The notes beneath the pieces are model-generated. The model had not been told where the DNA came from, did not search any database, and worked only from the letters and a program-made list of their open reading frames with translations. Shown here piece by piece: positions 16,978-26,113 of a stretch of 64,000 nucleotides of DNA. Both the position numbers and the translations under genes were made by a program. The stretch is from contig OZ242366.1 of assembly GCA_965208945.1 (NCBI GenBank), positions 5,828,001-5,892,000 on the forward strand, written 5' to 3'. This stretch comes from JAPPLB01 sp965208945. Its GTDB lineage: Bacteria; Acidobacteriota; Terriglobia; Bryobacterales; UBA6623. Within the stretch, counting starts at the first letter, position 1, and each line of letters starts with the position of its first letter.

Positions 16978-18021
16978 ATGTGGCGCAAGAAGGCAGTCAA
17001 GGAGTTCGCCGACCAGGCGGCGGAGCGGCTCATCGACATGTTGAAGAAAGGCACGGCCCCCTGGCAGAAGGGCTGGGACACGCCTTCGGAAGCGAACCAG
17101 CCTCCGTACAATCCCGTCTCCGGGACCCGCTATCGCGGCCTCAACTCGCTCGTGCTGCGCATGGAGGCCCAAGAGCGCGGCTACACCGATCCGCGCTGGA
17201 TGACCTACCCGCACGCCAAGAAGATCGGCGCGCACGTGCGCAAGGGAGAGCACGGGACGAGGGTCGAGTTCTGGGCCCCGGTCAGGCCGAAGCCGGCGGA
17301 AGCGGGCAAGGACAACGAACTGGCGCCGGATGAATCGACGACGCGCTACGCCCTGGTCCGAACCTACCACGTGTTCAACGGCGAGCAGATCGAGAACCTG
17401 CCGCCGCTCGATCACGACAAGCCCCAGCAGTGGGAAGTCTCCGAACGCGCCGAGAGGCTGCTCGAAGAGTCAGGAGCCAATATCGTGCATGTACACGGCA
17501 ACCGGGCTTTCTATCACCCCGAACACGACCAGATCACTATGCCCAAACAGGAGCAGTTCCGCACCGATGAAGCCTATTACTCGACAGCGTTGCACGAACT
17601 GGGGCACTGGACCGGTCACTCCGACCGTCTCGACCGCGAGACGCTCCGTGAAGCCGGCAACCCGTATACCGGAGGGTACGGCTCGGAAGCCTACGCCAAG
17701 GAAGAGCTGCGAGCGGAGATGACCTCGATGACGGTGAACGGCGCGCTGCGCCTGCCGCACGATCCCGAGCGCCATGCCTCCTACGTGGGCGGCTGGATCA
17801 AGGCGCTCGAGAACAATCCCGACGAGATCCGCCATGCGGCGCGGGACGCCGGCGCGGCGGCCGACTACATCCTGCAGTACGACCGCGAGAGGCCCCGTGA
17901 AGCTGCGGATGCCTCACGCCAGGCGGAATCGGTTGCTCCCGTGCCCGAACGGCAGCGGGAAGCCCCAACCGAGCCGGAAATGCAGCCCGAGCGCTCGCGG
18001 GATTTGTCACCGAGCCGGTAA
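16978..18021 (+). CDS. ardC: ArdC-like antirestriction protein
   Basis: The 347-residue protein has the two ArdC domains. The N-terminal ssDNA-binding domain includes KGTAPWQKGW, YNPVSGTRYRGLNSLVL and WMTYPHAKKIGAHVRKGE. The C-terminal zincin domain has HELGHW at about residues 206-211, followed by EELRAEM. ArdC proteins protect incoming plasmid DNA from host restriction. The C-terminal 45 residues are Pro/Glu-rich and probably disordered. It precedes the non-coding structured region at 18092-18249 and virD4. Confidence 0.88.
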   Translation: MWRKKAVKEFADQAAERLIDMLKKGTAPWQKGWDTPSEANQPPYNPVSGTRYRGLNSLVLRMEAQERGYTDPRWMTYPHAKKIGAHVRKGEHGTRVEFWAPVRPKPAEAGKDNELAPDESTTRYALVRTYHVFNGEQIENLPPLDHDKPQQWEVSERAERLLEESGANIVHVHGNRAFYHPEHDQITMPKQEQFRTDEAYYSTALHELGHWTGHSDRLDRETLREAGNPYTGGYGSEAYAKEELRAEMTSMTVNGALRLPHDPERHASYVGGWIKALENNPDEIRHAARDAGAAADYILQYDRERPREAADASRQAESVAPVPERQREAPTEPEMQPERSRDLSPSR

Positions 18022-18091
18022 ATACTTGCTACGCAAGCATGTTCCGCCATTGCGATCTTAGCGGAACAACGAAGCGGAACACCCCAGCGGT

Positions 18092-18249
18092 CTTACAACA
18101 TGTTCTGTTGTAAGCAGTTACGGCATATCGCCCATCCCGTCCGTGCCGCACGGGAAGGGGTGGGTGTGCGTGTAGCGACCCTCTTTTTCCGTGCCTTCGT
18201 GCGGCACGGACCGCCTTGCCCGTGGCAAGTCTCCCGAGGGTCGCTACAC
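18092..18249. other. Structured intergenic region, candidate origin of transfer
   Basis: Between ardC and virD4 four inverted-repeat sets lie close together. A 9-bp hairpin CTTACAACA/TGTTGTAAG (18092-18100, 18106-18114). Two interleaved 14-bp pairs: GTCCGTGCCGCACG (18139-18152) with 18198-18211, and GTGTAGCGACCCTC (18170-18183) with 18236-18249. A 6-bp hairpin CTTGCC/GGCAAG (18215-18229). All are perfect. Interleaved arms cannot all form one simple hairpin, which suggests protein binding or alternative structures, as in oriT or a regulatory RNA. A nick-site consensus was not recognised. Confidence 0.5.
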
Positions 18250-18462
18250 GCTTCATCGATCCCTGCGGGAAGGCACGGCGTTTCAGGGCCATTGTCCCCT
18301 CTCAACGCCTTCCAGCGCCCCGTCCAGGCGCTTTTCTCCTGGATCCGCCCCATCGCGGGCCGTCCCCGTAGTTTTTCAGCGGCGGTTTTCAGCACGGGTT
18401 TTCAGCGCTGGTTTTCCCCTCCCTGACTTCTCAAATTTCCCTTTCCGTGGCATCCTCTCCCC

Positions 18463-20478
18463 ATGAAGTTCGCCCTTGGCTGGCTCGCAGGGATGCTGCT
18501 TTCGGTCTCCCGCCTGCGCTGGGACCCCTTCCCCGCCGCCGGCGAGAATCCCTTCCTCGACCTGATCGCCATCAACGATCCACTGCTCTACTACTCGATC
18601 GCCGGCTGGTACTATCTTGGTCCCTTCACCGCAGCCGGCATCGGCTGGGCCGTCCTCGTCTCCGCCTGGCAGGTCTGGTTCTCCCGCTCCGTAACCGACT
18701 CGGGAGGACGCGGCTCTCTCCCCCGTTGGCCGTTTTCTCCCCGCCAGAAGTCTCTCTCCCTCGTCGTCGGCGAGACCCACCATCCCACCGAGCCCGTCGA
18801 GTCCGACCGCCCCGGCTGGCTCGTGCTCGGTGAGAAGGGCCTCTTCACCGGCACCTTCGTTTGCGGCGCCGTCGGCACCGGCAAGACCTCGGCCTGCATG
18901 CATCCCTTCGCCGAGCAGCTCTTCTCCTGGCAGTCGAAAGACCGCAACCGCAAGACCGCGGGCCTGGTGCTCGAGGTCAAGGGCGACTTCTGCTACTCCG
19001 TCCGCGAGATCCTCCAGCGGGCCGGCCGCGAACAGGACTACCTCGAGATCGGGCTCGGCAGCCGCTGGCAGTGGAACCCCCTCGATGCCGACTGGATGAA
19101 TTCCTACTCGCTGGCCTACACCATCGCCGGTCTCATGAACCAGCTCTTCGGCAAGAGCAAGGAGCCGTTCTGGCAGATGGCCGCGATGAACCTGGTGCGC
19201 AACATCATCGAGCTCTACCGCGTCACCGACGGCTGGGTCACCCTGCGCGAGGTCTACCATTGCGCCATCCAGCCCGACCTGCTGAAAAACCGCATCGCCG
19301 AGGCCCGCAAGAGGGCCGAGCCCCCCCAGAACGCCAAGCCGCGCATCCTGGCTCCCCGCCAGTCCGTTATCGAGAACATGGCCGCTTTGAGCCGCTGGAC
19401 GTTCCGCCGCGAGGCCGACGAGCAGATGTCGGCCGAGAAGGACGCCGCGCTGTATGAAGCACTTGCCAAGCTCGGCATCGACCACACCGACCTGTCCCCG
19501 CCGCGGCGGGCTTCCCAGCGACTCGAGAGGATCGAGGCCGTCGAGCGCTGGTTCCACCATGACTGGCTCAAGATCGACCAGAAACTGAGGACCTCGATCG
19601 TCGAAGGCATCTCCGTCTTTCTCGGACTGTTCGACCAGCCCGAGATCGCCCGCGTCTTCTGTCCCCCGCGCCAGCCCATCGAGCACCGCCAGGATGCCCC
19701 CACCGCCGGCGCTACCGACGCCGGTTCCATCTCCACTCTCCAGAGGCTGCCCGATCTCGCCTCGCTCATCGAGTCCGGCAAGGTCGTCTGCCTCAACATG
19801 CCCGCCGCCGCCGACCCCGCCCTGTCTCGCGCCATCGGCGTCATGCTCAAGCAATCCTGGCTCGGCGCCTTGCTGCTGCGGCCCTCGAAGATGCGCCAGG
19901 CGCCGGCGAAGTACTTCCGGCCGGCGGTGTTTCTCTGCGACGAGTACCAGGCCTTCGCCACCACCGGCGAGAGCGACCCCTCCGGCGACGAGAAGGCCTT
20001 CGCCCTCTCAAGACAGTCCCGCTGCATCCCGATCGTCGCCACCCAGTCCATCTCCTCGCTGCGCTCCGCCACCGGTTCCGGCGAAGCCTGGCGCGCGCTG
20101 CTTCAGACCTTGCGCACCAAGGTCTTCCTCTCGTTGTCGGACGACGAAAGCGCCCGCATCGCTTCGGACATGTGCGGCCGGGTCGAGCGCATGAAACCCT
20201 CCTACTCCTACCAGGAGGTCACCGCCAAGGCCGGCGTCTCTCTCCTCTCCGGAGCGCCCGGAGGCGGCAAGTCCACTCTCGGAGCTTCCAAGTCCTACCG
20301 AGGTCAGATGGAGCCGCTGTTCCGCCCCAAGGCCTTCGCCGAACTCGACACCGCCCAGGCCATCGTCCTGCCCTTCGACGGCAAGCGCAACCTGCCCGCC
20401 CGCAGGGTCTATCTCAAACCCTTCTTCCTCGACCGCAAGCTCGGCTACTTCCGCCACCGCGAGCAGGGGCTGCTCTGA
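18463..20478 (+). CDS. virD4: Type IV coupling protein VirD4/TraG
   Basis: The 671-residue protein has two N-terminal hydrophobic segments, then a motor domain with Walker A CGAVGTGKTS (about 133-142), Walker B VFLCDEYQAF and the conserved SRQSRCIPIVATQSISSL. It delivers relaxase-DNA to the secretion channel at the inner membrane. It overlaps virB11 by 3 bp. The length is normal. Confidence 0.9.
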   Translation: MKFALGWLAGMLLSVSRLRWDPFPAAGENPFLDLIAINDPLLYYSIAGWYYLGPFTAAGIGWAVLVSAWQVWFSRSVTDSGGRGSLPRWPFSPRQKSLSLVVGETHHPTEPVESDRPGWLVLGEKGLFTGTFVCGAVGTGKTSACMHPFAEQLFSWQSKDRNRKTAGLVLEVKGDFCYSVREILQRAGREQDYLEIGLGSRWQWNPLDADWMNSYSLAYTIAGLMNQLFGKSKEPFWQMAAMNLVRNIIELYRVTDGWVTLREVYHCAIQPDLLKNRIAEARKRAEPPQNAKPRILAPRQSVIENMAALSRWTFRREADEQMSAEKDAALYEALAKLGIDHTDLSPPRRASQRLERIEAVERWFHHDWLKIDQKLRTSIVEGISVFLGLFDQPEIARVFCPPRQPIEHRQDAPTAGATDAGSISTLQRLPDLASLIESGKVVCLNMPAAADPALSRAIGVMLKQSWLGALLLRPSKMRQAPAKYFRPAVFLCDEYQAFATTGESDPSGDEKAFALSRQSRCIPIVATQSISSLRSATGSGEAWRALLQTLRTKVFLSLSDDESARIASDMCGRVERMKPSYSYQEVTAKAGVSLLSGAPGGGKSTLGASKSYRGQMEPLFRPKAFAELDTAQAIVLPFDGKRNLPARRVYLKPFFLDRKLGYFRHREQGLL

Positions 20479-21644
20479 TGCTTTCTCTCGACGTCGTGCT
20501 GGCCGAGCTGCCCGAGCAGTTGCGCGAGATCTTCAACAACCCCCGCGTCACCGAGCTGATGTTCAACTCCCCCACTTCGGTCTGGTACGAACTCGACGGC
20601 TGCCTGCGCCCCGTCGACACCAAGGGACTTACCGCCAAGATCCTCGACGCCACCGCCAAGCGCATCGGACGGCCCCTGAAGCTGAACGTGGACGAGAAGG
20701 ACCCCATCGCCGACGCACGGCTCGAGGACGGCTCCCGCGTCGCCATCGCCTGTCCCCCCATCACCGAGACCTACGCCTTCTCCATCCGCCGCTTCGGCGG
20801 CGAGCCCTGGACCGCCGAGATGCTCGTAAAGGCTGAATCGCTGCCCCGCGAGGTCCTCGAGTGTGCCCGCCAGGCCCTCGATCACCGCCACAACATCCTC
20901 ATCGCCGGAGGCACCGGCACCGGCAAGACCACCATGCTCTCCGCCCTGGCTTCGCTCATCAGCGAAGACGAGCGCATCGTCTGCATCGAGGACACTCGCG
21001 AACTCAAGATCTCCGCTCCCAACTGCCTGCGCCTCGAAGCCAAGAAGTCCCGATCGAACGAGGAAGGCGGCCCCGTCACCATCCGTGACCTGGTGCAGCA
21101 TGCCCTGCGCCACCGCCCCGACCGCCTCATCGTCGGCGAGGTCCGCGGCGCCGAGGCCGACGACCTCATCCAGGCCCTCAACACCGGCCACGGCGGCTCC
21201 ATCTCCACCGTCCACGCCAACTCCGCACGGACCGCCCTGACTCGCCTGGCTACCTGCGCCCTTCAATCCGACGGTTCGCTCCCCTGGAACGTCATCTGCG
21301 AACTCGTCGCTCTCGCCATCCAGCTCGTCATCCACCTCGAGCGCTCCGACGACGGACGGCGCTTCGTCAAGCAGGTCCTCTATGTCCATGGCTACAGCCA
21401 GGCGCGGGGGGACTTCGACTGCTCCCTCGTCTGGGGAGAGGTCTGGCAGCCTCCTAACGTCATACCCGTGGACCGCAAGGCGCGGGCTGGACAGGAAGAG
21501 GCGGACCCGTTGTTGTGCGCCAGTTGCTCGGAACCCCTGACTGCACCCAGCCGCGGGCCGATGCCTAGCCTGTGCAAGAAGTGCATCCGAAGAGAACAGA
21601 ACAAGCGGGCCTACGAGAGAAGAGCTACCCGCTCGGTGCTGTGA
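20478..21644 (+). CDS. virB11: VirB11/TrbB ATPase with C-terminal zinc-ribbon extension
   Basis: The start is ATG 20478, overlapping the virD4 stop, giving 388 residues. An N-terminal domain is followed by the traffic ATPase core: Walker A AGGTGTGKTT (about 142-151), the Asp box CIEDTREL, Walker B RLIVGEVRGAEADDLI and the His box GHGGSISTVHANS. It forms the cytoplasmic hexamer that powers transfer and pilus biogenesis. Unusually, the last 45 residues add CASCSEPL...CKKCIRREQNK, a four-cysteine zinc-ribbon-like tail not typical of VirB11. Confidence 0.9.
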   Translation: MLSLDVVLAELPEQLREIFNNPRVTELMFNSPTSVWYELDGCLRPVDTKGLTAKILDATAKRIGRPLKLNVDEKDPIADARLEDGSRVAIACPPITETYAFSIRRFGGEPWTAEMLVKAESLPREVLECARQALDHRHNILIAGGTGTGKTTMLSALASLISEDERIVCIEDTRELKISAPNCLRLEAKKSRSNEEGGPVTIRDLVQHALRHRPDRLIVGEVRGAEADDLIQALNTGHGGSISTVHANSARTALTRLATCALQSDGSLPWNVICELVALAIQLVIHLERSDDGRRFVKQVLYVHGYSQARGDFDCSLVWGEVWQPPNVIPVDRKARAGQEEADPLLCASCSEPLTAPSRGPMPSLCKKCIRREQNKRAYERRATRSVL

Positions 21645-21753
21645 GTTCTCCCACACGACGCGCGCTTTGCGCTGAGAGAAAAACCTTGTGCCAGGGGCGT
21701 GATGTCCGCAGGCCTCCGAGTCCGGGGGGTGCTGAGGGTCCGGTCGTTGCCTC

Positions 21754-22188
21754 TCAGGTGAATTTAAGTAGGCCGACGATCAGCGCGACGATACTACCGC
21801 CTTGGATCCACAGAGCCCGGAACATCTCAGCCTTCAGGTTGGCGATGTCGGCTTTGGTGCTGGCTTCATGCGCGGCGAGATCAGCTTTGGTCGCGACTCT
21901 GAGGGCGGCAATCTCAGCCTTGATCTCCGCGATCTCACCCCTGACCTCGGCGAAGTCGGCCTTTGTGGTGGCTTCAAGCGCAGCGAAGTCGGCCTTTGTG
22001 GTGGCTTCAAGCGCAGCGATGTCGGCCCTGGTGGTGGCTTCAAGCGCAGCGATGTCGGCCCTGGTGGCCACGGTGTCGCTGAAGGCTTCGCTCATCGAGC
22101 TGACTATCGCTTCGGCGTGAGGCTCGCTGATCCCAGCGGCCTGAAGCTTGCGGCTTGCTTGGAGAGTGTCAAATACGGCGGTGGCCAT
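21754..22188 (-). CDS. DUF1640-like coiled-coil protein, long form
   Basis: A 144-residue paralogue of the protein at 1245-1493, inside the element and on the opposite strand to the transfer genes. The shared N-terminus is MATAVFDTLQASRKLQAAG and the shared C-terminus is EMFRALWIQGG plus a transmembrane helix. The middle is extended by 11-residue units of the type T(R/K)AD(I/F)AALEAT, repeated four times, which appear in DNA as 33-bp tandem repeats (about 21950-22070). A long coiled coil tethered to the membrane is expected. Function unknown. Confidence 0.7.
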   Translation of the reverse strand: MATAVFDTLQASRKLQAAGISEPHAEAIVSSMSEAFSDTVATRADIAALEATTRADIAALEATTKADFAALEATTKADFAEVRGEIAEIKAEIAALRVATKADLAAHEASTKADIANLKAEMFRALWIQGGSIVALIVGLLKFT

Positions 22189-22270
22189 GGCTCATTCACC
22201 TTAGCAGGCGGACGGTAACGATCATCTCCGTCCAGCAGTATACGATATGCCCATTCCTTTGTGTCTCACA

Positions 22271-23440
22271 TCAGCGGTGATCGGGCAACGAGCAGTTCAC
22301 CGGCCCCGAAGCACCGGGTGCGAAGTTCAGGTTCCGGCGGAGGCTCTTCGAGGTGGCGAAAGGCCAGGTGATGCCGCCCTCTTCTTCTTCTTGTTCCTCT
22401 TCCTGCTCCGAGTCGAAGGCCGGGGCTTCGCACAGGCCCGGCCACTGCTCCCCATCCGGGTTCTCGCGCCGCCACTGCTTCTCGTCCAGATAGCGCTGGA
22501 AGACCAGCTTCTCGAAGTAGGCGTAGCGGTTCGGGGCGTACGGCTCGAGTTCGCGGTAGGTCATGAAATTCGGATTCAGGCCCGGTCGGCAGCCCGTTGA
22601 GTCGCAGATTTGGTAGCGGCCCCACCAGCCGAGCGCCAATGCTTCCGGGGTGAAGTAGTCCTCCGCGAACCAAGCCAGGGTTTCGCGGGCAAGCTGATAC
22701 TCGGTAAGGGGTTCGCCGTCTGGTTCCCGCAGCGGCTGGCCGTTTTCCTCCAGCAAGCGCCGGTCCGCTTCGTAAGCGAGCATCCAATCCTCTTGCAGAA
22801 CGAAGCCGTCAATCTCCTGGTTGTCATGCCAGCAGGCAAGCCGCAGTTGAAATTCGTACACGTGCATCAGCTCATGGAGGAAGGTCCGGGTTGTGGGATA
22901 CGGACGCCAGCCGTGTCGGCCGTTCAGCCAGATAGCCCATCGGGCGGCGGCGCCCGATGCTCCTGGCAGCCCAGGAATTTCTCCTTCGCGCCGGATGTAG
23001 ATCGTGTTGGCTACGAGCGGCATGTAGCGCAGGATCGTGTCCTCGATTCCGGCCGGCCACTTCGCTCCCAGGATCGTGCGGCCGCCATTGGTGAGCACTT
23101 CTTCCCGAGGCTCCAGAGGCTCGCACCCGGAATCGTCTTCCGTGCAGGGCGGAGGCTCGAAGCGCAGCCATGCTGCATCCCGCCCCAGCCCTGGTATTGT
23201 GAACCAGCCGGCCGCGTCGGTGTGGACCGGAGCCGGGCAGTCCTCTTCGCAATCGAGCACGCTGACCGTCGCGCCTTCGAGTGGAAACGAAGGCATCGTG
23301 GCGGGTGTATGGAGATACCAGTCTTCTCCGAGCTGGGCCGTATCAAGCTGGCCCAGGTACCCCTCGAAGTCAGATGACGTTTGCGCCGCGACGGGCGCCG
23401 CGAGCAGCAACAAGGCCCACCATCGTGCCCAGCCATGCAT
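22271..23440 (-). CDS. Putative secreted zincin-type metallopeptidase
   Basis: Starting at ATG 23440, which gives a proper signal peptide (MHGWARWWALLLLAAPVAAQ), the protein has 389 residues. HELMH at 188-192 within TFLHELMHVYEFQ is a zincin-type metal-binding HExxH motif, and several downstream acidic residues could supply the third ligand. The N-terminal half has a carboxypeptidase-regulatory-like sandwich (FPLEGATVSVLDCEEDC...DAAGWFTIPGL). A Glu-rich segment lies near the C-terminus. I do not recognise a named family. It is transcribed divergently from 23554, with 113 bp between. It is probably element cargo acting outside the cytoplasm. Confidence 0.6.
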   Translation of the reverse strand: MHGWARWWALLLLAAPVAAQTSSDFEGYLGQLDTAQLGEDWYLHTPATMPSFPLEGATVSVLDCEEDCPAPVHTDAAGWFTIPGLGRDAAWLRFEPPPCTEDDSGCEPLEPREEVLTNGGRTILGAKWPAGIEDTILRYMPLVANTIYIRREGEIPGLPGASGAAARWAIWLNGRHGWRPYPTTRTFLHELMHVYEFQLRLACWHDNQEIDGFVLQEDWMLAYEADRRLLEENGQPLREPDGEPLTEYQLARETLAWFAEDYFTPEALALGWWGRYQICDSTGCRPGLNPNFMTYRELEPYAPNRYAYFEKLVFQRYLDEKQWRRENPDGEQWPGLCEAPAFDSEQEEEQEEEEGGITWPFATSKSLRRNLNFAPGASGPVNCSLPDHR

Positions 23441-23553
23441 ATCTGTTGGACGTTTCGCGAGGTGCTGCGGTTGCCGGAATCGGCTCCTCTCGGCCCCTCG
23501 AAACCACCTCAACCAGCTTGTCAGAATTCTGATTCGGTGGCAAGATTCCCCTC

Positions 23554-25167
23554 ATGACCTGTTTGCGAAGTTTCTCCCGATTCGTAGTTGTGTGGTTGAC
23601 TCTGGCGGGAGTCTCGGCAGCCGCCATCCCCGCCGGCTGGATCGCCCTTCGCTATGACCCGCCGACGGCGGGCCAGCAGAAGGGCCACTGGATTCTCGTC
23701 AAGGCGCCCGAGGACGGGCTCTCATCGTGGTGGAGCGACGAGGAGCTGGCCAAGATCGTGGCGAACGACCCCAGCTATGTGAAGCAGTTGGAAACCGACT
23801 GGAACCCCGAGTCTCATCCGGTAGCCGATGCCGCCGAGGCCAAGCTGCTGGCTGCGGAGCTGGCGCGGTATTGGGGCGGCGACGTGCCGCAGGCCAACTA
23901 CTGGGCGCACGGCGCGATGGTGCGGCGCGGATCGACGCTGGAGGCGTACCGCTGGACCCAGGACGGTCTGGGGCAGCGGACCGCCCTGGAGCAATCCGGG
24001 AAGAGGCCCCGGATCCCGGCCGCGGCGCACGATCCCGACCCGGTCGATCAGCGCTACGACAACCAGACCGACGTGGTGACCTACGGCGACCGCTGGGGCG
24101 ATCACCTGCTCAGCGGGACGCTCGATCACGTCTACCGCGCCGAGCGCAACAAGACCCGCAGGAAACACCACCCCAACCCTCCGCCGGCAGGCGAAGTGAC
24201 GCAGAAGACAAAAGCGACGGTCAAGGCCTGCCGCGAGGCGAGCCTGAAGGCGGAGATGGGCGTGTTCGAGAACTACGTGCGGGGCTGGGGCGGACTGACA
24301 GCCCAGAGCGTGAGCTTCGGATTGCCGCCGAACTGCGTCGTGGATCCCGGACCGCCCACGCCGATCGTCAACCCGCAGAAGGTCTACACCGCCTGCGACG
24401 GCTCGACCCATTCCACCCAGGCGGCGGCGAACGCGGTCCAGTGCACGACCAATCCGCCCATCACGAACCCTCCTACGACTACGACACCACCGACGACGAC
24501 CAATCCTCCCAAGCCCTACACCGCTTGCGACGGTACGAAGCATGTGACTCAAGCGGCGGCGAAGGCGGTCCAGTGTACGCACAACCCGCCCATCACTAAC
24601 CCTCCTACGACCACGACACCACCGACAACAACCAATCCGCCCATCACCAACCCTCCTACCACTACGACACCGCCGACGACGACCAATCCGCCCACCACCA
24701 ACCCCGGCTGCACGATCTCATGGCTGTGCGGGAACGATCCAGACCCGAACGATCCAGACCTCGATCCTGATCTGGACCCCGACACCGACCCCGTTACCCC
24801 GGACCCTGATCCTGATGGCGGCGGAAATGGCGGGAATGGCGGTGGAAACGGAGACGATGGCGGTGGTGACGGAGGCGGTACGCCTCCATTGCCGCCTCCG
24901 GTGACTCCTCCTTCTGGGCCGGATAAACCTGTTGTGAAGTTCTCCGACTGCCTAGGAGACGAACACGACACCCAGGCCGAGGCGAACGCGGTGAACTGCG
25001 ATCCCGAGTACACCGCCTGCGACGGCAGCCTGCATGACACCCAGGACGCTGCCGACGCCGTGGACTGCTCGCAGAAGGAGCGCCAGCGGATCCTGCATGA
25101 CCTGACGTGCGAAGGCAGCGTGGAGGGCACAACGGGCCAATGCGACGACTTGATCATCACACCCTAG
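23554..25167 (+). CDS. Secreted protein with cysteine micro-repeats and Pro/Thr linkers
   Basis: The 537-residue protein has a signal peptide (SRFVVVWLTLAGVSAAA) and a roughly 250-residue N-terminal domain of unknown type. Short repeats of about 22 residues with consensus YTACDGSxHxTQAAANAVxC occur four times: about residues 278, 327, 468 and 490. They are separated by NPPTTTTPP linkers and by an Asp/Pro- and Gly-rich spacer. Each repeat has two cysteines that could pair within the unit. It lies between virB11 and virB9, so it may be a surface adhesin or pilus accessory. I know no family with this pattern. Confidence 0.7.
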   Translation: MTCLRSFSRFVVVWLTLAGVSAAAIPAGWIALRYDPPTAGQQKGHWILVKAPEDGLSSWWSDEELAKIVANDPSYVKQLETDWNPESHPVADAAEAKLLAAELARYWGGDVPQANYWAHGAMVRRGSTLEAYRWTQDGLGQRTALEQSGKRPRIPAAAHDPDPVDQRYDNQTDVVTYGDRWGDHLLSGTLDHVYRAERNKTRRKHHPNPPPAGEVTQKTKATVKACREASLKAEMGVFENYVRGWGGLTAQSVSFGLPPNCVVDPGPPTPIVNPQKVYTACDGSTHSTQAAANAVQCTTNPPITNPPTTTTPPTTTNPPKPYTACDGTKHVTQAAAKAVQCTHNPPITNPPTTTTPPTTTNPPITNPPTTTTPPTTTNPPTTNPGCTISWLCGNDPDPNDPDLDPDLDPDTDPVTPDPDPDGGGNGGNGGGNGDDGGGDGGGTPPLPPPVTPPSGPDKPVVKFSDCLGDEHDTQAEANAVNCDPEYTACDGSLHDTQDAADAVDCSQKERQRILHDLTCEGSVEGTTGQCDDLIITP

Positions 25168-25177
25168 GAGAACCGAC

Positions 25178-26113
25178 ATGACCTCTCGATTGAGATGCTT
25201 TGCGATTCTCGGCTTCTCCATGCTCCTATTGGCGGCCTCATCGGAGGCCGCCAAGCGGGTCTCCCTCGACACCCTCGACACCGACATCGTCATCCAGGCC
25301 CGCATCCGCCACGCCACCGTCATCGTGCTGCCCGATTCCGAGCAGATCCTCGACTTCGTGGCCGGAGATTCAGAAACATGGGCCGTCTCCGGGGCCGTCA
25401 ACGTCGCCTACGTCAAGCCCGGCGAGGAGGGCGCCCGCACCAACATCGCCCTGATCTGCGCATCAGGGAACATCTACAGCTTCCGGGTCCGGGAGAACTC
25501 CAATGCCGAGCCCGACCTCGTCGTCTACGTGGACTACGCGGCGGCGCCGCCCGCGCCGGGGGAAGGTGAATCCCGCAGCAAGCGCCCCGAGCCTCACGAG
25601 CCGAAGTTCATTTCGCGCATGGACGTGGCCATCTACCAGGAGGCCGCCGAGCAGGCCGAGCGCAACGCCCGCGCCGCTTGGGACCAGGCCGAGCGGCGGA
25701 TGACCGAAGCCATCGACCGCTTCCGCAGTTCCTATCCGACGCTGATCCGCTTCGAGTACAGCCTCGAGAAGAAGGCCGAACGGGCTCCGTTCGAGATCGC
25801 CGGCATGTGGCATGACGGCCGCTTCACCTACGTTCGCTCTCATGCCACCGAAGCCCCGGCGCTCTACGAGTCCCGCGACGGCAAGCCCTCCCTGGTTTCC
25901 TACGACCTGACTCCCGACGGGCTCTACATCGTCAAGCGGGTGCTCTATGACGGGTACTTCCAGATCGGCAAGGAGCGCGCCAAGTGGCGCCGCGTGCCGC
26001 CCGACCGACAGCCCGACCCGCAACTTCGCCAAGGCCGCATCACGCTGACCGCCGAAACCGAGGACGCCGCCCATGCAGTTCCCGAACCTGCTGCCGAAGT
26101 GGCTCCGCAGTAG
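25178..26113 (+). CDS. virB9: Type IV secretion protein VirB9/CagX family
   Basis: The 311-residue protein has a signal peptide (ILGFSMLLLAASSEA), the VirB9 N-terminal beta domain (ATVIVLPDSEQILDFVAGD) and a C-terminal domain with MWHDGRFTYVRS. VirB9 forms the outer-membrane core complex with VirB7 and VirB10. TAGGAGAA lies just upstream of the start. It overlaps virB10 by 41 bp. Confidence 0.85.
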   Translation: MTSRLRCFAILGFSMLLLAASSEAAKRVSLDTLDTDIVIQARIRHATVIVLPDSEQILDFVAGDSETWAVSGAVNVAYVKPGEEGARTNIALICASGNIYSFRVRENSNAEPDLVVYVDYAAAPPAPGEGESRSKRPEPHEPKFISRMDVAIYQEAAEQAERNARAAWDQAERRMTEAIDRFRSSYPTLIRFEYSLEKKAERAPFEIAGMWHDGRFTYVRSHATEAPALYESRDGKPSLVSYDLTPDGLYIVKRVLYDGYFQIGKERAKWRRVPPDRQPDPQLRQGRITLTAETEDAAHAVPEPAAEVAPQ

